64,000 nucleotides of DNA from Sphingomonas sp. S2-65 (GCF_021513175.1 NZ_CP090953.1:3034501-3098500), one strand, 5' to 3'; positions 43,764-53,957 are shown, counted from the stretch's first letter. Program-made: numbers and translations. Notes: generated from the sequence alone by a model not told the origin.

Positions 43764-44965
43764 AGGTTCCAGTCCAGCTGGAGCCAGAACTTGTCGGTAT
43801 CGGTGGCAAAGGCGTCCGCCTTGTAATGCGCGTAGCGCGCGGACAGCGCGTAGTGGCCGCGCTTTACGCCGGCCAGCAGGTCCAGTTCGTCGCCGTAATG
43901 CTGGTCGAGCCGGTCGCTGTCGAACTGGTGCCAGACGGCGGTGAGCGTGACTGCGTCGAACGGCCCGGCCTGCTTCCAGCTATAGCCGAGCGTGCCGTAC
44001 AGGTCCCGCAGCCCGTTGGGCGGCGTCGTCGCGAACTTGCTGGCCCAGCCGTTGAACTTGAAGGCGGAGGCGAGGGGCGTCTGTACGCTGGTGAGCGCCA
44101 CGCCGCGATCGGCACCGAGCACTTCATAGCCGGCAGTGGCGGTCAGCGCATGCGCGGTCAGGCTGGCTTCGCCCAGCCAATAAGTCGCGGCATAGTCGTT
44201 GGGATTGCGGTGCCAGTCGCTCTGGCGCGCCAGGCTGGCGGCATAGCCGAGCTTCATGTCGCGGCCGATCGGCGTGCTGCCGGCGAAGCGGACGCCATAG
44301 GTCTGGTTGGACAGCCGGAAGCCCTGCACCGCGGCCTCGTCCTGGTCGATGAGATAGGCGAAGCCGGTGAGGGTGCCGATGCGTGTGCCGTAATTGACCA
44401 GTGCGAAGAGATTGTCGCCGCCAATGTCGCTAGGGCGCGCGCCGGCACCGTTGCGCCCGTTCACCGTGCGCACGTTCCAGCTATAGGTCACGTCGGTGCT
44501 GAGCCCCTGCAGCTTGCCGAGCTGGACCCGGGCCGCGTCGAAGGTCTGCTCGCTCTGGCGCCAGGGCGCGGTGCCGACGAAGCGTTCGTCGGCCAGCGCG
44601 ACCCGCTGGCGGCCGGCGGTGAAGGCGGTGGCGTCGCCGGCGTAGCGAAGCTGAGCGCGGTTGAGCTCCAGATTCTCGGGGTCGGCGACCAGCGGGTAGG
44701 CGGTCTTGCCGTTGGTCCCGTCATTGTAGGAGCGGGTGAGCGCGACCACCGCCTCGCCTTCGACCAAGGCAGACCAGCGGTCGAGTGTGGCAGTAACGCT
44801 CGGGCGCACGCGGAGCGTCACTGCGTCGGCGTCGCGTGGCAGCCCGGCCTGATCGGCATGCTCGTAGCGCAGCCGCACCTCGGCACCGGGGGTGAATTTC
44901 ACATCCTGGGCATGCGCGGGGGCGCAGGCCAGCAGCCCGGCGGCGCAGGCGATTGCAGTCTTCAT
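43760..44965 (-). CDS. Alginate-export-type outer-membrane porin
   Basis: A 401-residue beta-barrel protein with a signal peptide (MKTAIACAAGLLACAPAHA). The opening VKFTPGAEVRLRYEHADQ, the block LNRAQLRYAGDATAFTAGRQ and the end DTDKFWLQLDWNL fit the alginate-export/AlgE-like barrel domain found in many sphingomonad porins of unknown cargo. Alternating hydrophobic residues throughout support membrane strands. The start is ATG 44965; a frame to 44998 adds an unlikely leader. No alginate synthesis genes are present, so the name describes fold only. It is convergent with the halogenase gene, sharing four bases of stop. Confidence 0.82.
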   Translation of the reverse strand: MKTAIACAAGLLACAPAHAQDVKFTPGAEVRLRYEHADQAGLPRDADAVTLRVRPSVTATLDRWSALVEGEAVVALTRSYNDGTNGKTAYPLVADPENLELNRAQLRYAGDATAFTAGRQRVALADERFVGTAPWRQSEQTFDAARVQLGKLQGLSTDVTYSWNVRTVNGRNGAGARPSDIGGDNLFALVNYGTRIGTLTGFAYLIDQDEAAVQGFRLSNQTYGVRFAGSTPIGRDMKLGYAASLARQSDWHRNPNDYAATYWLGEASLTAHALTATAGYEVLGADRGVALTSVQTPLASAFKFNGWASKFATTPPNGLRDLYGTLGYSWKQAGPFDAVTLTAVWHQFDSDRLDQHYGDELDLLAGVKRGHYALSARYAHYKADAFATDTDKFWLQLDWNL

Positions 44966-45029
44966 GATCGGTCGTCCGAGAAAAGCGCGCCCGCTCACGC
45001 AAATGGGAGCGGGCGCCAGGGAGGAAACG

Positions 45030-46394
45030 TCAGGCAGTGGCGAGGCGGGTGTCGATCCGGTCGAGCTCGCCGCTTTCGCGCGCCTTCTTGCCGTACACCG
45101 CTTCGAACAGCGGGGTGGCCATGACGGTGGTGATGATCGCCATCAGCACCAGCATCGAGAAGAGCGTCGGGCCGATAATGCCCTTTTGCAGGCCGATGTT
45201 GATGATGATCAGCTCCATCAGTCCGCGCGAGTTCATCAGCGCGCCGATACCGAGCGCAGTGCGGTTGTCCTCACCCGACAGCCGCGCGGCGGCATAGCAG
45301 GCGCCGAACTTGGCGATCACCGACACCACCAGGACGCCGAGCGCGATGAGCAGCAGCGGCACCGAATTGACCATGTCCATCCGGGTGTTGAGCCCGGAAT
45401 AGGTGAAGAACATCGGCAGCAGCAGGACGACCGCGAGCGGCTCGACCTTGCGCTTGAGTTCTTCGACGAACAGCCCGCGCGGCATGCACACGCCGATCAG
45501 GAAGCCGCCGAAGATCGCGTGGATGCCGATCGCGTCCATCAGGAAGGCCGAAAGGCAGAACAGCATCATCGTGACCGCCAGCACCTGCGTGCTCATCTCG
45601 CCGCGCGCCTCGACAGCGCGGCCGAGCGGGGCGAGCAGCTTGCGTCCGAACAGGATCATGAAGCCGGCGTAGAGAATGGCGCCGCCGATCGCGATCACCG
45701 CGACGCCGGCACCCGCGCCGAAGGTGGCGAGCACCACCGCCAGCACGCACCAGGACGCCGCGTCGTCGAATGCGCCTGCGGTCAGCGTCAGCGTGCCGAG
45801 CGAGGAATTGGCCAGCCCCCGCTCGTTGATGATGCGCGCCAGCATCGGGAAGGCAGTGAGGGCGATGCAGGCGCCCATGAACAACGTCGCGTTGCCCTGG
45901 CTGATGCCGGCGGTGAACAGCCCCGGCACGGTCAGCAGATACGGCGTGATCAGCGCGGCGAGCAGGAATGGCACCGCGATGCCCGCCGCCGACACCGCCG
46001 CGGCGCTCTTCGCCTTGGTCTGGAAGTGATCGAGCCGCAGCGTCAGGCCGACCATGAACATATAGAGCCCCACGCCCAGCTGCGCGCCGACATAGAGGAC
46101 GGTGCGAGTCTCCTTGGGGAAGATCGCGAGCTGGAGGTCGGGGAAGAGGAGGCCGAACAGCGAGGGCCCGAGCACGACGCCGGCGATCATCTCGCCAACG
46201 ACCTGCGGCTGCTTGAACAGCTTCTGGCCGAGCCAGCCGACGACGCGGCAGACCAGGATGATGATCGCGAGCTGGAGGAAGAAGTGGATGCTGAAATCTG
46301 ACGGCGCATAGCTCTTCGCCGCGGCAACGGCAGGCCCGTGCGGGTTCAACACGTCGGTGAGCGCCACCCAGGATTCGTGCAACAAATCAGCCAA
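45030..46394 (-). CDS. Cation:proton antiporter, CPA2 family
   Basis: A 454-residue inner-membrane antiporter with about 13 helices. The paired aspartates of electrogenic antiporters are in LTAGAFDDAASWCVLAVV. QPQVVGEMIAGVVLGPSLFG and FGGFLIGVCMPRGLFVEELK, and GALMNSRGLMELIIINIGL near the end, are standard CPA2 blocks. It lacks the C-terminal TrkA-N domain of Kef-type channels, so it is more like NapA-type Na+/H+ antiporters. It lies 64 bp upstream of the porin gene on the same strand, so the two may share a transcript, though no functional link is evident. Confidence 0.92.
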   Translation of the reverse strand: MADLLHESWVALTDVLNPHGPAVAAAKSYAPSDFSIHFFLQLAIIILVCRVVGWLGQKLFKQPQVVGEMIAGVVLGPSLFGLLFPDLQLAIFPKETRTVLYVGAQLGVGLYMFMVGLTLRLDHFQTKAKSAAAVSAAGIAVPFLLAALITPYLLTVPGLFTAGISQGNATLFMGACIALTAFPMLARIINERGLANSSLGTLTLTAGAFDDAASWCVLAVVLATFGAGAGVAVIAIGGAILYAGFMILFGRKLLAPLGRAVEARGEMSTQVLAVTMMLFCLSAFLMDAIGIHAIFGGFLIGVCMPRGLFVEELKRKVEPLAVVLLLPMFFTYSGLNTRMDMVNSVPLLLIALGVLVVSVIAKFGACYAAARLSGEDNRTALGIGALMNSRGLMELIIINIGLQKGIIGPTLFSMLVLMAIITTVMATPLFEAVYGKKARESGELDRIDTRLATA

Positions 46395-46543
46395 TTCAAC
46401 CTCCCCTTCTCGGTTCGCGCGGCCTCTTCGTGCCTGCAGCGGAGGGTATGGAGCCTCGCTTTTGGGCGGCGCGCAACGTCAATCCTGCGGACGCATGCAC
46501 TTTTCCGGGATGCTCGCGCTTTGTGTTGCGCGTCGTCCACAGG

Positions 46544-46559
46544 GTAGTAACGTACCTAC
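46544..46559. promoter_or_regulatory. Operator/promoter candidate of toxin-antitoxin pair
   Basis: GTAG-TAACGTAC-CTAC: four-base arms around an ACGT centre, directly before the antitoxin gene, in a position suited to autorepression by the antitoxin complex. Confidence 0.35.
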
Positions 46560-46595
46560 ATGACAACGTGAGCAATGTCGGGGGCGGATGAGGCG

Positions 46596-46817
46596 ATGAA
46601 GGTGATCAGCAGCCGCGAGCTGAACCAGGATGTGAGCGCGGCGAAGCGACTCGCGCGGCTCGAGCCGGTCTTCGTCACCGACCGTGGCCGGCCGACGCAC
46701 GTGCTGATGAGCATCGACGCATTCCGCCAACTGAGTGGCCAGCGCGACAGCATCGTCGACTTGCTCGCGCTGCCGGGTACCGACGATGTCGAGCTCGGCG
46801 CGCCGGAGCGCTGGTGA
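46596..46817 (+). CDS. Phd/YefM-family antitoxin
   Basis: A 73-residue antitoxin. The N-terminal DNA-binding half is typical (MKVISSRELNQDVSAAKRLA, then PVFVTDRGRPTHVLMSIDAF), and the C-terminal tail (VDLLALPGTDDVELGAPERW) should wrap the toxin. ATG 46596 gives the standard Phd start; ATG 46575 is in frame and possible. The stop overlaps the toxin start as TGATG, a classic coupled pair. Confidence 0.9.
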   Translation: MKVISSRELNQDVSAAKRLARLEPVFVTDRGRPTHVLMSIDAFRQLSGQRDSIVDLLALPGTDDVELGAPERW

Positions 46818-47314
46818 TGTACCTGCTCGACACCCCGATCGTGTTCGACCTGCGCAAGGCCCGCACGGGGCCAAGCGATAGGGGACTGGCAGGGTGGGCT
46901 TCGGGTGTCGCGCGCGAACGGCTGTTCCTGTCGGCGATCAGCCTGGTGGAACTCGGCGCGGCGGCGGCGCGGGCGGGGCGCGCGAACAAGGCGTCGGGTG
47001 CGGCACTGCGGGCGTGGATCGACGATCAGGTCGTCCCGGCGTTCGAAGGGCACATACTCCCGCTCGATGCGGCGGTGGCCCGGCGGTGCGGCGACCTGGC
47101 AATCCCCGAGACGCGCGACGCGCTGGTCGCCGCCACGGCGCTGGAGCATGGCTTGTCGCTGGTGACGCGCAACAAGGCGGCGTTCAAGGGCGCACGGGTC
47201 CGCCTCTACGATCCCACCGGCTACCGACCAGCCGAGACGGAGGACGAGGCGGACTGGCGCACCGCGGGGCGCGGCGGCCCGCTTTGGCTTCGCAACCTGT
47301 TCATCCGCGGCTGA
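46817..47314 (+). CDS. PIN-domain toxin (VapC-like ribonuclease)
   Basis: A 165-residue toxin predicted to cut RNA, often tRNA, when free of antitoxin. The PIN acidic residues are in MYLLDTPIVFDL (first Asp), LSAISLVELG (Glu) and TRDALVAATALEHGLSLVTRN (third Asp, followed by the usual H-x-L-x-L-v-T-r-N). It is longer than the usual 130-140 residues, with an extra tail (ETEDEADWRTAGRGG onward) after the PIN fold. It sits with the antitoxin in a chromosomal region without transposase genes. Target unknown. Confidence 0.9.
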   Translation: MYLLDTPIVFDLRKARTGPSDRGLAGWASGVARERLFLSAISLVELGAAAARAGRANKASGAALRAWIDDQVVPAFEGHILPLDAAVARRCGDLAIPETRDALVAATALEHGLSLVTRNKAAFKGARVRLYDPTGYRPAETEDEADWRTAGRGGPLWLRNLFIRG

Positions 47315-47348
47315 TGCCGGCTGCCGACCTTCGCTTGGGGCCTGGGCG

Positions 47349-48035
47349 TCAGTCTTTCATGTCCGACACGACCAGCACGCGCTCATCGGTGTTCGCGAAC
47401 GGTTCCAGCATGTCGAGCGAGACCTCGATCTCGGCGAGGCTTGGGTTTTCAGCTGCGATCGCGCTGGAGAGCATATCGAGATCCAGCACGGCTTTCCGAC
47501 CCTCCGGAGGCATGGGTTGCCCACGAAGAAGCAGTTGATCGACGGTGATCCCGTCGAGCGTCACGGCCTTGGCAGTTTCGCGCTCGAAAGCGGAAGCGGC
47601 AAGCAGGTCGGCCAATGGCGGCTCGTCGCGCGCTTTGTTCACATTGTGGACCGTGACATCGCTCCATCGCGGACCTTTGAAATACACCGCCGCATACATG
47701 ATCTTTGCGCGCGTCTCGCCGACGCCAGAGACGCGCATGGCGTCATAGAAAACCCGGTGCACGTCCTTCCATGGCCGCGTTCTGGTGTCGCAATGGTAGT
47801 CGTGGATGACCGACGCGTCCCGGTATTTTCCTTCGAACGGGCCGCCCATTAGCGGCCAGAGCGCTTGCGGGATCGATGCGCCATCGACGATCACGTCGGA
47901 AGGAACGTGCCAAATCGTCTGGGCAGAATCTACGAAGCCGAACTCCTGAAAAAGCTGTACCCGACGCCCGTCGGGCAAGAGCTTGACCACCAACTCACCG
48001 ACATATCTGCCGAACGGGCTGTCAATTTCGGGCAT
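47349..48035 (-). CDS. DUF1353-domain protein
   Basis: A 228-residue protein of unknown function. The DUF1353 core is recognised from VDGASIPQALWPLMGGPFEG and the following YRDASVIHDYHCDTRTRPW, whose HDYHC-type His/Asp pair is the conserved feature of the family and may bind metal. The C-terminal 80 residues (from RDEPPLADLLAAS) are acidic and not part of the domain. The DUF is common in phages and also in chromosomal genes of bacteria; no phage genes are nearby. GAGAGGA precedes the ATG. It is convergent with the toxin gene. Confidence 0.75.
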   Translation of the reverse strand: MPEIDSPFGRYVGELVVKLLPDGRRVQLFQEFGFVDSAQTIWHVPSDVIVDGASIPQALWPLMGGPFEGKYRDASVIHDYHCDTRTRPWKDVHRVFYDAMRVSGVGETRAKIMYAAVYFKGPRWSDVTVHNVNKARDEPPLADLLAASAFERETAKAVTLDGITVDQLLLRGQPMPPEGRKAVLDLDMLSSAIAAENPSLAEIEVSLDMLEPFANTDERVLVVSDMKD

Positions 48036-48098
48036 CGGCCAATCCTCTCGCTTCAGATCTCCAGCGCGACCGTGACAAATACTACAAGATCATGATGC

Positions 48099-48138
48099 CG
48101 GAGTCATCTCGAAGCATGTCGCATCGAGGATGACTCCG
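48099..48138. repeat. Inverted repeat CGGAGTCATC / GATGACTCCG
   Basis: Perfect 10-bp arms (48099-48108 and 48129-48138), extended past a bulge by AAGAT/ATCTT. It lies about 90 bp downstream of the ABC operon and just before the DUF1353 promoter. It is a possible end structure for the ABC transcript. Confidence 0.5.
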
Positions 48139-48227
48139 ATCTTATCTCAAGTCCAAGGCAAATCGTAGGTGGTGTGACGTCGCCGCTTACAAGTGCTCAG
48201 CGCCGCGGTGCCTGGCTCCCGGACATC

Positions 48228-50720
48228 CTATTCATAGCGCAGCGCATGCACCGGGTTGGTGCCGGCCACCCGGAACGCGTGCGAGCCGATGGTGGCAATG
48301 GCGATGACGATGGCGAGGAGCCCGGCAGCGATAAAGGGTGCCGGCCCCAATGGCATTTGCGCCTGGAACTGGTTCAACCAGTTGCGCATCGCCCACCAGG
48401 CGAATGGCCACGCCACCAGGTTGGCGATCAGCACCGGCTTGCTGAATTGCCATACCAGCAGTTGAACGATGTCGCGCGTCCGGGCGCCCAGAACCTTGCG
48501 GATGCCGATCTCCTTGGTGCGGCGCTCGGCAGTGAAAGCAGCGAGTCCGAACAGGCCCAGACACGCGATCAGCACCGACAACAGTGCAAATCCGGCAAAA
48601 GCCCGGCCAACGGCCTCGTCCGACGCGTATAGCCGCGCCGCCGCCGCTTCCGAGAATTCGGCCTCGAACGGAACGTTGGGAACGACCCGCCGCCACGCCG
48701 CCTCGATTTCGCGCGCGACTTTGGCAGGATCCGCATCCTCGATGCGCACGACGAAGTAGCCCAACTGGTCGTCGTCGTGAAAGTAGATGGCGTCCTCCAC
48801 TTCCTGGCGGGCGGACCGGAAGCGGGTATCGCGGACCACTCCGACGATGGTGGCCGGCACCATGCCGAGTTCGGACGAAACGAAGCCGGCCTGAATTTGC
48901 TTGCCGACCGCCTCCTGGGGCGACCGGAAGCCCATCTGACGCGCGGAGGATTCGTTCACCACCACGTTCATGCCGCGTGCGACCAGCGCCCGTTCCCGCG
49001 CGAGATCGTGCACGGCGCTGGTTGTGGCATCGTCCATGGCGAAGCTTCGCGACAAATAGCGGCCTGCAACCAGCTTGATGCCCATCGTGTCGAAATAGCC
49101 CCAGCCGACGTTATAGGTGCCAAGCGTCAGCGGCGTCGGCCGACCGGGCAGCATCACGCTGTTGTTGCTGACCGTGTTCGTCGCCATCGCGATCTCCGTT
49201 CGCGCGACCGACCGCACCCCAGGTACGCGGGCCAGTTCGCGTTCAATGGCTTCGGCGTTCGAGGCGACCTGCTTGCGCGCGGCATTTTCGATTTGAAGCA
49301 GCCCGGTTCGTTTGAAGCCGGGATCGGTATTCCGCACATAATCGGTCTGGAGGTACACCACCGCCGTACAGACGATGAGGCCGATCGAGATCGCGAACTG
49401 GACGACGACCAGGACGTTGCGCAGGCTCCCAGATCCTTCCGCCTCGGCTGCGGACTTGTTGGCCTTGAGCACGCGGGCGGGCTGGAACCGCGTCAGGTAG
49501 AAGGCGGGATAAAGCCCACCGGCGAGCCCGACCAGCAGGCTCAGCCCGATAGCGGGAAGCAGCACACCCTGCGATCCGAAATATCGCAGCGTCAGGTCGG
49601 CGCGGAGCAATTGGCGGAGCCATGGCAATGCCAGTTCCACCACCGCCAGCGCGAGCAGCATGGCGATGCCGGTGACCAGCACGGATTCGCAGAGGAACTG
49701 CGCGATCAGTTGCTTGCGGCTCGCCCCCAGCACCTTGCGCAGGGCGACCTCCCGCGCGCGCTGGGAAGCGCGGGCCGTCGCGAGGTTGGTGAAGTTCACG
49801 CAGGCCATGACCAGGATCAGCACTGCCAGCACGCCGAATGTGACTACGGTCGACCGATCCTGTTCGTTGCCGGCGGGCCCGCCCTGTGCCTTGCCCAGGT
49901 GGATGTCGGCCAGGTTCAGCAGCGTGAAATCGGTATCCTCCGCCTGGCTGACCAGGCGGCCGCCGATCGTGTCGCGCGGCGCGTTGCGCAGCTTCCACGC
50001 GCCAAGCTGGGCGTTGATGGCGGCCACGTCGGTGCCGGGACGAAGCTTCACATAATTGTACCCGCTATACCAACCCCATTGGGTCAGCTCGTCGGGCGCC
50101 ATCAGGGTTTCGTCCACCAACGCCACCATGCCGATCTGGTTATGCGACGTGCGGGGCAGGTCCTTGAAGACGGCGGTAACGCGCATGTCACGCGTGGCGT
50201 CGCCGACCACCACCGACACGGTCTTGCCGACCGCGTCCTCGGTGCCGAACAATGCCTTCGCCGTGCGCTGCGACATGGCGAGTGCGTTGACGTCGGGCAG
50301 CGCGGTCGCCGCATTGCCCTGGACGAAGGGCAGGTCGAATACCTTGAAGAAGTCCCGGCTGACGCGGCTGATCGTCAAGCGCCGAGGCTCGCCCTTGTCC
50401 ATGATGATCGGCTGGCTGTTGGCGAGATAGGTTTGCGCCTCGATCTGAGGGAAGTCCTTTTTCAGCGCCTGGCCTGCGGCATAAGGCGACGGCTGGATCG
50501 GATTCACCATCCCGGTTTCCGTATCCGTATGCGCCGCCTGAAGCTGATAGATGCGATCGTGATCGGGCACGAAGCGATCGAACGACACCTGCTCGCGCAC
50601 ATAGAGCAGGATCAGCAGGCACGCGGCCAGCCCGATGGCGAGGCCCAGGATGTTGATCAGGGCATAGGTGCGGTTCTTGGTCAGCGCGCGGATGCCGACG
50701 GTCAGATAGTTGCGCCACAT
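48228..50720 (-). CDS. ABC transporter permease, MacB/FtsX type (second copy)
   Basis: An 830-residue inner-membrane permease with two MacB-type periplasmic domains and two FtsX modules. The N-terminal helix (ALINILGLAIGLAACLLILLY) opens the protein; FTNLATARASQRAREVALRKVLGASRKQL is the first coupling region and FTAERRTKEIGIRKVLGART the second. The start is ATG 50720 (MWRNYL), with AGGAAC upstream, 10 bp behind the previous permease. The two permeases are alike in layout and start (both MWRNYL) and probably form a heterodimer served by the single ATPase upstream. Last gene of the sigma-54-linked operon. Substrate unknown; relatives move peptides, lipids or antibiotics, or act mechanically. 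Confidence 0.92.
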   Translation of the reverse strand: MWRNYLTVGIRALTKNRTYALINILGLAIGLAACLLILLYVREQVSFDRFVPDHDRIYQLQAAHTDTETGMVNPIQPSPYAAGQALKKDFPQIEAQTYLANSQPIIMDKGEPRRLTISRVSRDFFKVFDLPFVQGNAATALPDVNALAMSQRTAKALFGTEDAVGKTVSVVVGDATRDMRVTAVFKDLPRTSHNQIGMVALVDETLMAPDELTQWGWYSGYNYVKLRPGTDVAAINAQLGAWKLRNAPRDTIGGRLVSQAEDTDFTLLNLADIHLGKAQGGPAGNEQDRSTVVTFGVLAVLILVMACVNFTNLATARASQRAREVALRKVLGASRKQLIAQFLCESVLVTGIAMLLALAVVELALPWLRQLLRADLTLRYFGSQGVLLPAIGLSLLVGLAGGLYPAFYLTRFQPARVLKANKSAAEAEGSGSLRNVLVVVQFAISIGLIVCTAVVYLQTDYVRNTDPGFKRTGLLQIENAARKQVASNAEAIERELARVPGVRSVARTEIAMATNTVSNNSVMLPGRPTPLTLGTYNVGWGYFDTMGIKLVAGRYLSRSFAMDDATTSAVHDLARERALVARGMNVVVNESSARQMGFRSPQEAVGKQIQAGFVSSELGMVPATIVGVVRDTRFRSARQEVEDAIYFHDDDQLGYFVVRIEDADPAKVAREIEAAWRRVVPNVPFEAEFSEAAAARLYASDEAVGRAFAGFALLSVLIACLGLFGLAAFTAERRTKEIGIRKVLGARTRDIVQLLVWQFSKPVLIANLVAWPFAWWAMRNWLNQFQAQMPLGPAPFIAAGLLAIVIAIATIGSHAFRVAGTNPVHALRYE

Positions 50721-50730
50721 GATCGGGTTC

Positions 50731-53199
50731 CTATTCGTAGCGAAGCGCGTGGATGGGCTTGGTGCGGGCGACGCGGATGGACTGGCCGGCGACGGTCGCC
50801 AGCGCGACCGCCAGCGCCAGCAGACCGGCCGCAAGGAAGGGCGCAGGGCCTAGGCCGATTCGCAGGTCGAAACCGTTGAGCCAGCCGCGCATCGCCCACC
50901 AGGCGACAGGCCAGGCGAGAAGGTTGGCCAGCACCACCGGCTTGGAGAACTGCCACGCGAGCAGGCGGACGATGTGGTGCACCCTGGCGCCCAACACCTT
51001 GCGGATGCCGATCTCCTTGGTGCGCCGCTCGGTGGCGAAAGAGGCCAGGCTGTAGAGGCCAAGGCAGGCGATGATGACCGCCAGTACCGCGAACCCGGCG
51101 AACAGCATCCCGCGCGCCCGTTCGGCCGCGTAGGTTTCGCGAACGATGTCTTCGGCGAAGCGCGCCTCGAACGGCAGTTCGGGCTCGAAGCGAGCCCAGA
51201 CCTTCCCGAGCGCCGCCATCACCGCGCCGGGCCGCGCGGCGACATAGCGCACGAGCACCTGATTGGTCTGTTCGGGCGCATAGATATAGACGATCGGATC
51301 GACAGGATCGCGTGCCGTGCCGAAGCGCGTGTCGCCGACCACGCCGACGATCGTCGCGGGAACGACGTCCAGCCCGGTGATCGCTGCCTGGATCACTTGC
51401 CCGACCGCTGCCTGTGGCGCCTTGAACCCGAAGCGGGTGGCGGCGGCGCGGTTGATCATCACGTTGAGCCCGCGCGCGGCGAGTTGCTTCGGATCCGCCG
51501 TCGTGACTCGGTCGGCCGCGAAGCCGTCGCCGAGGGGGCGACCCGCCGCGATGCCGACGCCCATCGTCTGGAGGAAGTCGGCATCGACATTGTACAGCGT
51601 CATCGACAGGTAGTCGGTGGCGCCGGGCGCGCGCACCAGCCGGATTATCTTCTCCGGCGAGGCTAGCGCCGTCCGCGCGCGTCCCACCGCGGTGACGCCG
51701 GGGATCGCAAGCATCGCTGCGCGCGCGGCGTCATATTCGCTGCCCTGCGTGAAGCGCCAGGCGTTGGCGATCTGCACCAGTCCGTCGCGGCGGTACCCGG
51801 CGTCGACGGTCTCGACGAAGCGAGTCTGCGCGTAGATGATTGACGTGCTCGCAATCAATCCGATGGCGATGGCGAACTGAAGCACGATCAGCGCCGTTCG
51901 GATGCGCCCGCTGCCGGGCGTCTCGGCCGACGCCCAGCTGCCGCGCAGCACTTGCCCCGGCTTGAACCGGCTGAGGTAGAAGGCGGGGTACAGGCCGCCC
52001 GCGAGCGCCGTGAAGCCGAACAGCGCCGTCGCCGGGATCAGCATGCCGCCTTCGCCGAGATAGACGAAGCGCAGGCCGACGCCGAGCAGCCCGCCGATCC
52101 ACGGCGTCGCCAGCTCGACCATCGCCAAGGCGATCAGCATCGCCGCGGCCGACATCAGCGCGCTTTCGCACAGGAACTGGAGGATCAACTGGCCGCGCGA
52201 CGCGCCAAGCACCTTGCGAAGCGCCACTTCGCGGGCCCGCTGCACAGCGCGCGCCGTGGACAGGTTGACGAAGTTCATCACCGCCATGCCGAGCGTCAGC
52301 AGCGCGACGACGGCGAAGGTCGCGAGCGCGCGCCGATCGCCGCCCGGCACCCATCCGCCCTCACGCACCGCGCCGAGATGGACATCGCGGATCGACGCCA
52401 GGTGGAAGTCGAACAGGTCGGACATCGTCGCGAGTTTGCCGTCGATCCTCTCCGGCGGGATCGCGCGCGCTTCCCAGCGGGGCAGGCCGGCATTCACGGC
52501 CGACGCGTCGTCGCCGCGGCGCAGCTTGACCCAATGCTGCTGGTTCACATTGCCCCAGCCGCGCATCTCGGGCGGAAAGGCTGCGTCGCCCAGATCGCGG
52601 CGGAAGAGGAGGTTGAGCTTCAAATTGGTGTTGGCGGGAAGATCGCGCAGCACGCCGGTGACGCGATAGTCGCGTTTGCCGGGGCCGGCGCCCAGGCTGA
52701 TCAGCTTGCCCAGCGCATCGGCAGTGCCGAACTGGCGGATCGCCTCGCTCTCCGTCAGCACGACCGAGTTGAGGTCGGGCAGCGCCCGCGCCGCCGATCC
52801 TTGCGCGAACGGCAGCGCGAAAACCTGGAAGAAGCCGGCATCGACCGTGGCGGAGTCCACGAACAGAGGCTTGCCGTCACGCTGCGTCACCGTCTTGCCC
52901 AGCGCGACCGACGTGATCGATTCCACCTGCGGGAAACCCGCCGGCAGCCGCTCGTAGAGCGGGAAGGGGCTCGTCTGCGTGTAGACCGGCGGTTGTCCGG
53001 GCGGGTGGATCGTGGATTGGACCTGATAGACCCGGCCGCTTTCGGGAAGCCACGCGTCATAGGTGCGTTCGAACCGGACATAGCCCAGGATCAGCAGGCA
53101 TCCCGCCAGCCCGAGCGCCAGCCCGCCGATGCTGATCGCGGCGTAAGCCGGGCTCCGCGCCAGCTGCCGGCACGCGGTCAGAAGATAGTTGCGCCACAT
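50731..53199 (-). CDS. ABC transporter permease, MacB/FtsX type (first copy)
   Basis: An 822-residue permease of the same design as the next gene: MWRNYLLTACRQLARSPAY, first helix ISIGGLALGLAGCLLILGY, a periplasmic domain of about 240 residues, FVNLSTARAVQRAREVALRK, a second periplasmic domain, then SFATERRTKEIGIRKVLGAR and a last helix pair. It ends HALRYE, as does its paralogue. The pair looks like an old duplication, with the coupling helices best conserved and the periplasmic parts diverged. It begins 49 bp after the ATPase stop. Confidence 0.92.
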   Translation of the reverse strand: MWRNYLLTACRQLARSPAYAAISIGGLALGLAGCLLILGYVRFERTYDAWLPESGRVYQVQSTIHPPGQPPVYTQTSPFPLYERLPAGFPQVESITSVALGKTVTQRDGKPLFVDSATVDAGFFQVFALPFAQGSAARALPDLNSVVLTESEAIRQFGTADALGKLISLGAGPGKRDYRVTGVLRDLPANTNLKLNLLFRRDLGDAAFPPEMRGWGNVNQQHWVKLRRGDDASAVNAGLPRWEARAIPPERIDGKLATMSDLFDFHLASIRDVHLGAVREGGWVPGGDRRALATFAVVALLTLGMAVMNFVNLSTARAVQRAREVALRKVLGASRGQLILQFLCESALMSAAAMLIALAMVELATPWIGGLLGVGLRFVYLGEGGMLIPATALFGFTALAGGLYPAFYLSRFKPGQVLRGSWASAETPGSGRIRTALIVLQFAIAIGLIASTSIIYAQTRFVETVDAGYRRDGLVQIANAWRFTQGSEYDAARAAMLAIPGVTAVGRARTALASPEKIIRLVRAPGATDYLSMTLYNVDADFLQTMGVGIAAGRPLGDGFAADRVTTADPKQLAARGLNVMINRAAATRFGFKAPQAAVGQVIQAAITGLDVVPATIVGVVGDTRFGTARDPVDPIVYIYAPEQTNQVLVRYVAARPGAVMAALGKVWARFEPELPFEARFAEDIVRETYAAERARGMLFAGFAVLAVIIACLGLYSLASFATERRTKEIGIRKVLGARVHHIVRLLAWQFSKPVVLANLLAWPVAWWAMRGWLNGFDLRIGLGPAPFLAAGLLALAVALATVAGQSIRVARTKPIHALRYE

Positions 53200-53248
53200 C
53201 CTTCGAGTATCCCCCTCAATCCACCGCCCGCTTCGCAGACGCGTGTCT

Positions 53249-53935
<687 letters not shown>

Positions 53936-53957
53936 TCCTTTTCTGTTTGGCGTTGTC

